Both the position numbers and the translations under genes were made by a program. The notes below the pieces were generated by a model. It searched no databases and was not told the DNA's origin. It saw only the letters and a list, made by a program, of their open reading frames with translations. A DNA stretch of 64,000 nucleotides from Bifidobacterium miconis (GTDB lineage: Bacteria; Actinomycetota; Actinomycetes; Actinomycetales; Bifidobacteriaceae), in contig NZ_JAHBBH010000006.1 of the NCBI RefSeq assembly GCF_019331735.1, positions 1 to 64,000 on the forward strand. Reading direction: 5' to 3'. Below, in pieces: positions 1 to 8,052 of this stretch (positions within the stretch are counted from its first letter, which is position 1; each line of letters opens with the position of its first letter).

Positions 1-113
1 CGGTCATGGCCCAGGTGAGACGCCCGGCTCCATTCCGAACCCGGAAGCTAAGGCCTGGCACGGCAATGGTACTGCACCCGATAGAGTGTGGGAGAGTAGC
101 ACACCGCCGCATC
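1..113 (+). rRNA. rrf: 5S ribosomal RNA, 5' end missing
   Basis: The sequence carries the conserved 5S core (CCATTCCGAACCCGGAAGCTAA, shown here in part as CCGAACCCGGAAGCTAA, then GGTACTGCA and GTGTGGGAGAGTAG) and ends in ACACCGCCGCAT, which closes the terminal helix. The 5' strand of that helix is only partly present because the window begins inside the gene; roughly six bases are missing. The 16S and 23S genes are expected upstream, outside the window. Confidence 0.95.
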
Positions 114-125
114 CAACTTGACAAG

Positions 126-159
126 AGGCCCCGGTCGAGCACACGCTCCCGGGGCCCCT
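126..159 (+). terminator. Strong hairpin behind the 5S rRNA gene
   Basis: GGCCCCGG at 127-134 pairs with CCGGGGCC at 149-156, and GAGC/GCTC extend the stem inside the loop. There is no T run, so this is either a U-less terminator of the rRNA operon or a processing hairpin. Confidence 0.6.
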
Positions 160-430
160 CCCATATCCACCACCATTGCCAAACCGCATCCACAGCACGG
201 CCCTGGGCTCTTTCGCGTATACCCAACCAGCCAAAAACCCGACACCAATGACGGCACCGGGCCCCCTTCACATACCCAAACAACAACGCCGGACCCCGCC
301 CGAATCCAACAACAACCCAACACGCACCACAACAACCAGCAACCCCCGCCGCCAAAACCCGCCACCGCCACCAAGAACCCACCAGCCCCACCCCACACAC
401 CACACGCAGAACCCCTGACACACTCCTCCG
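160..430. other. Non-coding T-poor (C/A-rich) tract
   Basis: Between about 281 and 420 the plus strand is almost free of T and poor in G; the minus strand is correspondingly G-rich, with GGGG-T-GGGG and several GGG runs that could form a G-quadruplex. Open frames here encode only Pro/Thr/His/Asn-rich low complexity and have no ribosome binding site, so I do not call a gene. Confidence 0.6.
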
Positions 431-433
431 GCG

Positions 434-877
434 GTCACGCGATGGCAGATCCTTGACTTTTACCATTCCGTGAGTGAGCATCTCGGTCATGCGACGGAAT
501 CCGTGTCAGCCAAGCCATCGCGTGACCTCCATTGCGCCCGTCAACCGGTCACGCGATGGAAATTCACGGATTGTTGCCATCCCGTGACGATGGTTCCGAT
601 CACATGGTGGTGAAAACTGGCTACATGCCATTGCGTGACCCTTATTGCACTCATGAGAAGGTCACGGGACGGAAAACCACGGGCTTTTGCCGTTCCATGG
701 GTGAGCATCTCGGTCATGCAACGGAATCCGTGCCGGATATGCCATTGCATGACCTCTTACCGCACCCACCAGCACCCACCAGCCGGTCACGCGATGGAAA
801 ATCCTTAGATTTTTCCGTCCCGTGATGAGCGGGGCCGTCACGGAATGGAACATACGTGTGGTATGCCATCGCGTGAT
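434..877. repeat. Array of GTCACGCGATGG palindromes, locus 1
   Basis: About eight imperfect hairpins follow each other. Left arms start at 434, 486, 548, 598 (degenerate), 661, 713, 786 and 837; matching right arms start near 463, 515, 577, 643, 690, 742, 815 and 866. Arms are about 12 bases (GTCACGCGATGG facing CCATCGCGTGAC) with 17-30-base loops. Variants recur on both arms of one hairpin, for example GTCATGCAACGG at 713 facing CCATTGCATGAC at 742. Two further arrays lie at 36096 and 62147. No gene is seen inside. Confidence 0.9.
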
Positions 878-930
878 CTGCACCGTGAATCATTTGATCT
901 GCACCGTGAATCGCGTGATCTGCACCGTGA
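875..930 (+). repeat. Three 21-bp-period direct repeats before the GH42 gene
   Basis: GATCTGCACCGTGA occurs at 875, 896 and 917, exactly 21 bp apart (two helical turns), abutting the hairpin array. A TACAAT box at 958-963 could be the -10 element of the beta-galactosidase gene, which would put these repeats in operator or activator position. No other role is visible. Confidence 0.75.
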
Positions 931-1016
931 GGAGGTGTGTCTTGGCGAGAATTGCCCTACAATCTTTAACGTTGAAGTTTTTTGGTTTGGCTGATGAACA
1001 AGCAAAGGAGCCTATT

Positions 1017-3275
1017 GTGGGCAAACAGACCGTGGATCATTTTCTGTTCGGTGCGGCCTATTACGACGAATACATGCCGCAAGGCCTCGACCGCATCGAA
1101 ACCGACATGCGCATGATGAACCATGCCGGCATCAACGTCATCCGCATCGCCGAATCGACGTGGAGCACGTGCGAGCCGCAGCCCGGCGTCTTCGACTTCA
1201 GCCACGTCGACCGGGCCCTCGACGCCGCGCATCGTCACGGCATCAGCGTCATCATCGGCACGCCGACGTACGCGGTGCCGACCTGGCTGGTGCGCATGCA
1301 CCCCGACGTGCTCGCCGTCACGCCGCACGGCCCGGGCAAGTACGGCCCGCGTCAGATCATGGACATCGTCAACGGATCGTACCGCTACTACGCGGAGCGC
1401 GTCATCCGCAAGCTCATCGCGCACGTCGCGCAGCATCCGGCCGTGATCGGCTATCAGGTCGACAACGAGACCAAGTACTACGATTCCGTCAGCCCGGACA
1501 TGCAGGCGCTGTTCATCAAGTATCTGCACGGCAAGTTCAACGGCGACCTCGACGCGCTCAACGCGCACTTCGGACTCGACTACTGGTCCAACCGCATCAA
1601 CGCGTGGGAGGACTTCCCCGACGTCACGAACACGATCAACCAGTCGCTGCGCGGCGAATTCGACCGCTTCCGCCGCGAACAGGTCACGGAATTCCTCGCG
1701 TGGCAGGCCGGCATCGTGCGCGAATACGCGCGCGATGACCAGTTCGTCACGCAGAACTTCGACTTCGGCTGGCGTGGCGGCTCATACGGCGTGCAGCCGG
1801 CCGTCGACCACTTCAAGGCCGCCCGCGCGCTCGACATCGCCGGCTGCGACATCTACCATCCGACGCAGGACGACTTGACCGGCAAGGAGATCGCGTTCGG
1901 CGGCGACCTGACCCGCTCGCTCAAGGACGGCGCAAACTATCTCGTGCTCGAAACCGAGGCGCAGGGCAACCACGGTTGGCTGCCGTTCCCGGGCCAGATG
2001 CGGTTGCAGGCGTACTCGCACCTCGCGTCCGGCGCGGACATGGTCGAATACTGGCACTGGCATTCCATCCACAATTCGGCCGAAACGTACTGGAAGGGCC
2101 TGCTCAGCCACGATTTCGAACCGAACCCGACGTACGAGGAGGCCGGCGTGTTCGGCCGCGAGATCGCGCGTCCGGAAATCGCCAAGCGACTGCTGCACCT
2201 GAAGAAACGCAACACGGTCGCGATCATGGTGTCGAACGAGGCGCTCACCGCGCTCGGCGGCTTCCGCATCGCCTCCGGCACGAGCTGGGGCGGGGGAGCC
2301 GAATACAACGACGTGGTGCGCCGCGTGTACGACGCGCTGTTCGAGCTCAACGTGGAATGCGACTTCGTGCCGGCCGACGCTCCCGCCGAACGACTTGCGG
2401 ATTATGCGATGGTCATCACGCCCGCGCTGTACGACGCGTCCGACGAGACGATCGAGCGGCTGCGCGCGTACGTGGCCGACGGCGGTCACTTGGTCTCGAC
2501 GCTGCGCTCGTTCGTCGCGGACGAGGAGACGACCGTGTGGCACAACCGCGCGCCGCACCATCTGACCGACGTGTTCGGCATGAGCTACAACCAGTTCACG
2601 CCGCCCAAGGGGCGTGTGACGGTCGATTTCGCCGGTCCGCTCGCCGACGCCGCGGAGACGGCCGGACGCGCGGTGCAGGCGGAGGAGCTCATCGAACTGC
2701 TCAAGCCGAACGGCGACCGGACCTTCTCGGCCGGGGACGATGACGACGTCGCGGATAATGCGCCGGTCGGCGCACCGGCCAGCGCTGCGGCCGCCACGGA
2801 AGTGCTCGCGTGCTACGGCCACTATGCATGGAAGGACTACGCGGCCATCACTCGGCACGCGTTCGGCAAGGGCACGGCCGAATGGATCGGCACGATGCTC
2901 GACGCCGACGCGACGCGCGCGGTGCTGCGCGAAGCGCTCGCGCACGCCGGACTTGCCGGATTCGGTGCGGCTGGAGCCGCGACGGCCGACGCGACGGACG
3001 CCGCCGTGGCGGCGCTCGCCGGCAAGGTCAGCGTGCGCCGCGGCGTCAACGAGGCGGGGGAGACGGTCACGTACCTGCTCAACTATGCCGCCGAGCCGGT
3101 CACGTTCGCGTCTCCCGCGGCGGGCGAAGTCGTCGTCGCGCCGAAGGTCATCGCGACCAACGGACTGGTCGACGACGACGTGACGGACCTGCTGCCGATT
3201 CGCGAAGGCGACTCGGTCGCGCTCGGCGACGAGCTGACGCTGCCCCGTTGGAATCTCGCCGTGATCGTCGGCTGA
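1017..3275 (+). CDS. GH42 beta-galactosidase
   Basis: Cytoplasmic retaining beta-galactosidase of glycoside hydrolase family 42, 752 residues. The acid/base glutamate is in YQVDNETKYY (about Glu151) and the probable nucleophile in LVLETEAQ (about Glu312). A TIM barrel is followed by the trimerisation and beta domains usual in the family. No signal peptide is present, so substrates must be imported first. I chose GTG at 1017 because AAAGGAG lies six bases upstream and the protein begins like family members; the frame is open further upstream through the repeats, but that part has no family match. An Ala/Asp-rich insert near residue 580 is unusual. The TetR gene follows 42 bp downstream and may control it. 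The galactoside acted on cannot be told from sequence. Confidence 0.95.
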   Translation: MGKQTVDHFLFGAAYYDEYMPQGLDRIETDMRMMNHAGINVIRIAESTWSTCEPQPGVFDFSHVDRALDAAHRHGISVIIGTPTYAVPTWLVRMHPDVLAVTPHGPGKYGPRQIMDIVNGSYRYYAERVIRKLIAHVAQHPAVIGYQVDNETKYYDSVSPDMQALFIKYLHGKFNGDLDALNAHFGLDYWSNRINAWEDFPDVTNTINQSLRGEFDRFRREQVTEFLAWQAGIVREYARDDQFVTQNFDFGWRGGSYGVQPAVDHFKAARALDIAGCDIYHPTQDDLTGKEIAFGGDLTRSLKDGANYLVLETEAQGNHGWLPFPGQMRLQAYSHLASGADMVEYWHWHSIHNSAETYWKGLLSHDFEPNPTYEEAGVFGREIARPEIAKRLLHLKKRNTVAIMVSNEALTALGGFRIASGTSWGGGAEYNDVVRRVYDALFELNVECDFVPADAPAERLADYAMVITPALYDASDETIERLRAYVADGGHLVSTLRSFVADEETTVWHNRAPHHLTDVFGMSYNQFTPPKGRVTVDFAGPLADAAETAGRAVQAEELIELLKPNGDRTFSAGDDDDVADNAPVGAPASAAAATEVLACYGHYAWKDYAAITRHAFGKGTAEWIGTMLDADATRAVLREALAHAGLAGFGAAGAATADATDAAVAALAGKVSVRRGVNEAGETVTYLLNYAAEPVTFASPAAGEVVVAPKVIATNGLVDDDVTDLLPIREGDSVALGDELTLPRWNLAVIVG

Positions 3276-3317
3276 TCGTCCCCGTCGCGGTGCGCTCGCG
3301 CGCTACACTGGGACATT

Positions 3318-3980
3318 ATGCCAACGATTGACATGCAGACCCCGCGGCCCAAGCGCGTCCGCAAAGACCCCGAGGAGCGGCGGCGTGAGATCCTCGCCGC
3401 CGCGGTCCGGCTCATCTCGCAGCGCGGCTATAACGGCATTTCCATTCAGGACGTTGCCGACGAGGTGGGCGTGACCAAGCAGGGCGTGCTGCGCTACATC
3501 GGCAGCAAGGACAACCTGCTCGCGATGGTGTACCGCGACAACTACAACGCCACCGGCAATGTCGACGAGTTCATGGAATCCGGGTTGCCGGGCTCCTCTC
3601 CCGACGACCTGCGATTCCCCGCGTACCTGCGTTTTCTGGTGCGGTACAACTCGCGCCGGCGCATGCTCGTGCAGCTGTTCTCGGTGCTGCAGGTCGAATC
3701 GTTCAACCCGGACCATCCGCTGCACGACGAATTCGCCGGGCGGCAGGACGAGATCTGGCGGTACTATTCGTCGTTCGACTGGAACATTCCGGCCGCGATC
3801 GGCGGCTGGGACGAGGGCATGCGGCCGATCGTGCGGCGCGCGATGGAAATCATGGACGGCGTGCAGCTGCGCTGGCTGCGCGAGCCCGAGCATGACCGGC
3901 ACGATGAGTGGCTGAACGACGAGTGGGCCGGGCTTGAACCGATGATTTTCCCGTCGCCCGAATGGGACGATTACCGCTGA
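3318..3980 (+). CDS. TetR/AcrR-family transcriptional regulator
   Basis: 220 residues. The N-terminal helix-turn-helix covers roughly residues 20-65 (EERRREILAAAVRLI, then ISIQDVADEVGVTKQGVLRY), the standard TetR DNA-binding domain; the C-terminal half is a ligand/dimer domain with no recognisable specificity. It starts 42 bp after the GH42 stop, preceded by a TACACT box, and in this family the neighbour is often the target, so control of the beta-galactosidase is plausible. The basic N-terminus (PKRVRKD) is typical. Confidence 0.92.
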   Translation: MPTIDMQTPRPKRVRKDPEERRREILAAAVRLISQRGYNGISIQDVADEVGVTKQGVLRYIGSKDNLLAMVYRDNYNATGNVDEFMESGLPGSSPDDLRFPAYLRFLVRYNSRRRMLVQLFSVLQVESFNPDHPLHDEFAGRQDEIWRYYSSFDWNIPAAIGGWDEGMRPIVRRAMEIMDGVQLRWLREPEHDRHDEWLNDEWAGLEPMIFPSPEWDDYR

Positions 3981-4000
3981 TCGTCCGGTAAATATGACGT

Positions 4001-4031
4001 GGTCCCTTCCCTCGCGCGGAGGGAAGGGACC
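4001..4031. terminator. Bidirectional terminator between tetR and ROK kinase
   Basis: A perfect 12-bp stem, GGTCCCTTCCCT facing AGGGAAGGGACC, with a seven-base loop lies between the convergent TetR and glucokinase genes. Confidence 0.8.
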
Positions 4032-4159
4032 GGATGGTGACGGGAACCGGGCGGATGAGGCGCGCATCAAGTCTGCCGATCGGTCCGATCGGCACGATCA
4101 GCACGATCGGCCCGATTCGCCCTCGTGCAGCCCGTCCGTTCCGTGTGATCAGCGTGTGA

Positions 4160-5107
4160 TCAGCGCAGGGCGAGGTTCGCCGCGCCGATCAGGCCGGCGT
4201 CCTGGCCGGCGGTGGCGGCGACGATCTTCGCGTGTCCGCGATAGGCGCTGCCTTCGAGGAAGCGCTCGTAGTTGTAGCGGGCCGGTTCGAGCAGGATGTC
4301 GCCGACGGCCACCACGCCGCCGCCGATCACGAACAGGTCCGGGTCGAGGACGGCCGCGGTGGCGGCCATGGTGCGGCCGAGCCATTCGCCGATCTTGCCG
4401 AACGCGTACAGGCCGAGTACGTCGCCCTCCTGCGCCGCCTGCGAGACCATCGGCCCCTCGAGCTTGTTGATGTCGCCTCCGCACAGTTCCAGCAGGCGCT
4501 TGGCGTCCTGCGGACGGCGGCGGACGGCCGACTTGGCGAAGTTTTCGAGCGACGTGCCGGAGGTGTAGCGCTCGGCGCAGCCGCGCAGGCCGCAGCCGCA
4601 GTGGTCGCCGTCCGGCACCATCGGCAGGTGGCCGATTTCGGCGGCCATGCCGAACGATCCGCGGAACAGTTCGCCGTTGATGACGATCGCGCCGCCGAGA
4701 CCGGTGCCGACGGTGAGCGCGACCATGTTCTTGCTGCCTTGGCCGGCGCCGTGCACGTATTCGCCCCAGCCGGCGCAGTTCGCGTCGTTCTCGACGACGA
4801 CCGGCACCTCGTGATCGATGAGTTTGTCGACGTGTTCGGCCAGATCGTAGTTGACCCATGCCGGGATGTTGGCGGCGAACGTGAGCGTGCGGCGGTCCGC
4901 GCCGACGTTGCCGGCGGCGGAAATGCCGATCGCCTCGATCTGGTGCCCGGCGGCGACCGCCTCGTGGTAGACCTTGGCGATGTTGTCGTTGATGGCGTCC
5001 GCATCCATCGGCGTGGGCACGCGCCAGCGCTGGATAATGGCATCGTTTTCATCGCACACGGCAGCGGCGATCTTGGTGCCTCCGATATCGACGGCGAGAG
5101 TGGTCAT
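4160..5107 (-). CDS. glk: ROK-family glucokinase
   Basis: 315-residue cytoplasmic sugar kinase that phosphorylates glucose (or a related hexose) with ATP. It begins with the phosphate-binding motif VDIGGTKIAAAV, carries the ROK signature around EIGHLPM with the zinc-binding CGCGLRGCAE, and the catalytic Asp in VENDANCAGWGE. Length and motif order match actinobacterial GlkA-type enzymes. The start is supported by AAAGGAG seven bases upstream. It is transcribed alone, converging on tetR. A LacI-type palindrome sits about 120 bp upstream (5223-5236). The precise sugar is inferred from family; other ROK kinases use N-acetylated hexosamines or fructose. Confidence 0.92.
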   Translation of the reverse strand: MTTLAVDIGGTKIAAAVCDENDAIIQRWRVPTPMDADAINDNIAKVYHEAVAAGHQIEAIGISAAGNVGADRRTLTFAANIPAWVNYDLAEHVDKLIDHEVPVVVENDANCAGWGEYVHGAGQGSKNMVALTVGTGLGGAIVINGELFRGSFGMAAEIGHLPMVPDGDHCGCGLRGCAERYTSGTSLENFAKSAVRRRPQDAKRLLELCGGDINKLEGPMVSQAAQEGDVLGLYAFGKIGEWLGRTMAATAAVLDPDLFVIGGGVVAVGDILLEPARYNYERFLEGSAYRGHAKIVAATAGQDAGLIGAANLALR

Positions 5108-5222
5108 GATGCTCCTTTGTCATTACGTCTGGACTCCTGTAACAAGGAAAGCATATCGATTCTGCGCGACGTCGCAGGGGCGCTTTTGCCTGTTCCGCCG
5201 CGGGAACGGCCCAGTCTGCCAA

Positions 5223-5236
5223 TGGGAGCGCTCACA
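5223..5236. promoter_or_regulatory. LacI-type operator upstream of the ROK kinase
   Basis: TGGGAGCGCTCACA contains the perfect octamer GAGCGCTC and fits the general LacI/MalR operator form. It lies upstream of the glucokinase and downstream (3') of the tannase-like gene. Which regulator binds cannot be said. Confidence 0.5.
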
Positions 5237-5295
5237 TGATTTGTCGTCCCCGGCGTGTCCTAATTACCAATCGTTAAGCAAACGATGTCACTCAT

Positions 5296-5334
5296 ATCAT
5301 GATCGTTTATCATGACCGTTTATCGTGGTCGTTG
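5296..5334. repeat. Three 13-bp tandem repeats
   Basis: ATCATGATCGTTT, ATCATGACCGTTT and ATCGTGGTCGTTG follow without gaps between the tannase-like gene and the glucokinase promoter. The 5108-5413 gap otherwise holds the operator at 5223 and the dyad CGTTAAGCAAACG near 5273, and no gene. Confidence 0.7.
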
Positions 5335-5413
5335 TTCGCCGTCATCGACGCGAAACGGTCCCGCATGCCGCACTTCCGTCGGCACACGGGATCGTCATGC
5401 GTCGCACGCATCG

Positions 5414-7723
5414 TCAGTCGGCGTTGAACAGCGGGGACAGTTCGTCCTCATGCTCCTGCAGCACGGCGAGCACGTACTTGTCCCAATGCCGCGCATCCTG
5501 CGTGGCATTGCCGAACTCGTAGTCCTCCTGACCGTAGTCGATCACGTCGAATCCGGGCACCGCCTTGCTCGCGCCCTTGGCGCGGTAGGCCGCGGCCGCC
5601 GCCAGCGTGAACGAGACGGACAGGCCGGACGTCGTCTTCGAGGACTTCTTGGTCGTCACCCAACTGCTGATGTCCGTGCCGGTCGCTTCGGTCGCGTCGC
5701 CGTTCTCCGTCACGGCCGCGGCCTTCGCCTTGGTGATCGTCTTGGCCGACTTGTCGTACTTGCCGACCATTTCGTCGACGGTCAGCGACAGCGATTCGCC
5801 CAGCGTCTCGGACGGCACGTGACCGCCGTCCCACTGCCATTCGATCGTCGCGTCCACGCCGGCGTTCAGCCACGCGATCTCCATGTTCAGCGAACCGAAC
5901 ATCGACATGTCGCCTTCGGACGCGCCCATCACCACGCGCGCCCACGTCGGATCGTCCGTGCCGTCCGCGCCGATGTAGTTGAGCGGATCGTACAGTTCGA
6001 CGATGTTGTTGCCGTACTTGTCGCCCTGTTCAACGCTCGCGATGTCCGATTCGTACGTGGCGAGCATCGCGGAGAACGAATCGTAGTTCGCAGAATCCTG
6101 CGAGCCGCTCGCCGACTGCGTGGTGCCGGCGTCCGGCGTGCCGACGACCTCGGTCTGGGATGAACCGCCGCTGCTGTTACCGCCGTCGGGGCCGGCAGAT
6201 CCCGCGTCCGACGGGGCCTCGCCGCTCGGCGGCTCCCCGCTCGGAGCGTTGCCGTCACCGGGAGCGCTACCGTCGCCCGCGCCGCCCGGCCCTCCCATGC
6301 CGTCGCTGCCGGACGAGCCCTTCGCATGGCGCCCTTCCAGGAACGCGGTCGCCTTGTCCGCCGTGCTCATCGCCGTGACTTCGGCGTCGGACAGCGCGTC
6401 GCCGTTTTCGTCGAACCACGTCCAGCCGCTCGCATAGTCGAGATTGTCGACGTACCACTGCAGATTCTGCTCGAACTCCGCCAGATACAGGTCGAGATAC
6501 GTGCCGTGATAGCCGTTCGTGCTCTGGTACTTGCTGCCGGAATCATGCTCGATGGTGAGCTTGACCGTATCCTTCGTGTCGCCGTCGCCGTTGAGATCAA
6601 ACCCGACCGCAGACTCCTTGACCGCCAGATCCAGCCCGTTGATGTACTCCATGTACTCGGCCGCGAGATACTCGGCCATCTTCTTCTGAAAATCGGACGA
6701 ATACTCGTGATCCGGATCGAGATAGTACTCGAACGCGAGCGCCATGTCGGCCTGCGCGAGCGGCGTGATCGCGCTGTACGCGACGGTGCCCCACGCGCCG
6801 TCCGAAATCGCCTTCGTTGTGCCGTCGATCGTCACGGTCGATGTCCAGCCGCCGTCCGTGGTCTTGTACACGCCGACCGCGCCCGCCTCGGCCAGATAGT
6901 CGTAGTAGTCCTCGTTGTTGCCGGTCGCGGCGAACATCGCGGCGTGCGCGCCGCCGCCCGAGCCGCCCGTGGTGACGAGGCGGTCCGCGTCGCCGGGCAG
7001 GTTGCCGAGCATGATGTTGTATTTGACGTAGCGTGCGGCCGCCTTCTGATCCACGAGGCACAGCGGCGCGTCGCCCGTGTACGTCGTGTTGCCGTCGGAA
7101 TCGGTCACGGTGCTCTGCTTGCCGCGATTGCCGGACGCCATGGCGATGTAGCCGTTTGACGCATACTGCGTGGAGGCGAGCTGATTGTCCTGCGAGCTGT
7201 AGCCGGCCGCGCCCGTGGTGAAGATGATCGGCGCGGTTTTCGCGGTGTAGGTCTGCCCGTTTTCGCTGGTGACGGTGGCCGTGTAGTCGATGATGAGCGA
7301 GCCCTTGACCGCGGTGCCGCTGGTCGCGGTTGTCGCGGTCGTGTCGGCCGTGCCGTCGCCGTCCGTGTCGATGCCGGTCACGTACGCGCCGGGCACGGCG
7401 ACCGACACGCCCTGCTGGTCGGGCAGTTCCGGATTGGTGACGGCCGAGACGATTGAGAGTACCCACGCGTCGGCGTCGCTCTGGTACGTCCACGCCTGAT
7501 CGGCGTTGTTCTTGAGGTTGAGCGTGGTTTCGATGCTGGTTTTGGTCGCCGTGTCCTTGACCGTGGCGGTGGTCGTCTTGGTTGTGGCCGTCTTTGCGGT
7601 TGATGATGCGGCCGTCGCGTCCGACGCCGTGTCGCCGCCGGCGCATCCGGCGAGCGCGACGCACAGTGCGCTCGCCGCCGCCAGCGTCGCCGCGATCCTG
7701 CGGCGCATTGCATGCCTGGTCAT
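5414..7723 (-). CDS. Tannase-like (subtype B) secreted lipoprotein, alpha/beta hydrolase
   Basis: 769 residues, predicted extracellular lipid-anchored esterase. A signal peptide ends in lipobox ALAGC (Cys27), then a Ser/Thr/Ala linker. The hydrolase core has the nucleophile elbow GGSGGG (Ser255), preceded by a stretch (KAAARYVKYN, LPGDADR) also seen in Lactobacillus subtype B tannases; the likely Asp is in EGDMSMF (about 605) and the His in WDGGHVPSE (about 634). A Gly/Pro/Ser-rich low-complexity loop of about 60 residues interrupts the lid. A segment containing AVPGFD and FGNAT follows the catalytic His here, while by memory its counterpart precedes the Asp/His region in L. plantarum tannase. 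Start ATG at 7723 has AAAGGAAC upstream. Hydrolysis of gallate or other phenolic esters is inferred only. Confidence 0.8.
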   Translation of the reverse strand: MTRHAMRRRIAATLAAASALCVALAGCAGGDTASDATAASSTAKTATTKTTTATVKDTATKTSIETTLNLKNNADQAWTYQSDADAWVLSIVSAVTNPELPDQQGVSVAVPGAYVTGIDTDGDGTADTTATTATSGTAVKGSLIIDYTATVTSENGQTYTAKTAPIIFTTGAAGYSSQDNQLASTQYASNGYIAMASGNRGKQSTVTDSDGNTTYTGDAPLCLVDQKAAARYVKYNIMLGNLPGDADRLVTTGGSGGGAHAAMFAATGNNEDYYDYLAEAGAVGVYKTTDGGWTSTVTIDGTTKAISDGAWGTVAYSAITPLAQADMALAFEYYLDPDHEYSSDFQKKMAEYLAAEYMEYINGLDLAVKESAVGFDLNGDGDTKDTVKLTIEHDSGSKYQSTNGYHGTYLDLYLAEFEQNLQWYVDNLDYASGWTWFDENGDALSDAEVTAMSTADKATAFLEGRHAKGSSGSDGMGGPGGAGDGSAPGDGNAPSGEPPSGEAPSDAGSAGPDGGNSSGGSSQTEVVGTPDAGTTQSASGSQDSANYDSFSAMLATYESDIASVEQGDKYGNNIVELYDPLNYIGADGTDDPTWARVVMGASEGDMSMFGSLNMEIAWLNAGVDATIEWQWDGGHVPSETLGESLSLTVDEMVGKYDKSAKTITKAKAAAVTENGDATEATGTDISSWVTTKKSSKTTSGLSVSFTLAAAAAYRAKGASKAVPGFDVIDYGQEDYEFGNATQDARHWDKYVLAVLQEHEDELSPLFNAD

Positions 7724-7819
7724 GATGTTCCTTTGCGTTCGGGGACGCCGTCCGCGTCCGTTGCCGCAAGGGTAGGTGGCGAACATTGAACGAAGATTGA
7801 ACCGGCATTGCCAGGACCT

Positions 7820-8023
7820 TGTCGGACTTAATGCGGTGGGTACTGACTACCCCTCAGTCACTGCGTGACAGCTCGTCCTGCAATTATGGACGGGCTGCGC
7901 CCGCGTTGCACTGGCTCGCCCGTCGGCTCGCACGTTGCCTGCAAACAGCTCTGCTGTTTGCTTCACGGCAACGTCCTGACAAGGGGAGCCGAGAAAAAGG
8001 AATGCGGCAGTGTAAACCCGACA
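7820..8023 (+). repeat. MITE-A copy with inserted hairpin module
   Basis: The ends are near-inverted (TGTCGGACTTA at the left, TAAACCCGACA at the right). The body carries CTACCCCTCAGTCAC-GTGACAG and AAGGGGAGC, as in the copy at 20400-20504, but about 95 bp are inserted between AGCTC and CTGACAAGGGG. The insert starts CCTGCAATTATGGAC and ends GCTTCACGGCAACG and resembles inserts at about 27590-27690 and 33600-33690. It lies between the histidine kinase and the lipoprotein gene. Confidence 0.75.
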
Positions 8024-8052
8024 TATTAGGTTGAGATGGGACGCGGAATGGT

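Noticed and set aside
118..456. Proline-rich small protein
   Set aside because: The open frame results from the T-poor composition; no ribosome binding site or conserved features.
434..877. CRISPR array
   Set aside because: The repeated word is only 12 bases, alternates in orientation, varies, and has irregular spacing; no cas gene is present.
822..1016. Upstream extension of the GH42 protein
   Set aside because: It translates the hairpin array and the 21-bp repeats, has no family similarity, and a good ribosome binding site lies right before GTG 1017.
1782..2945. Antisense frame opposite the GH42 gene
   Set aside because: Same reason: shadow of third-position GC in a clearly coding region.
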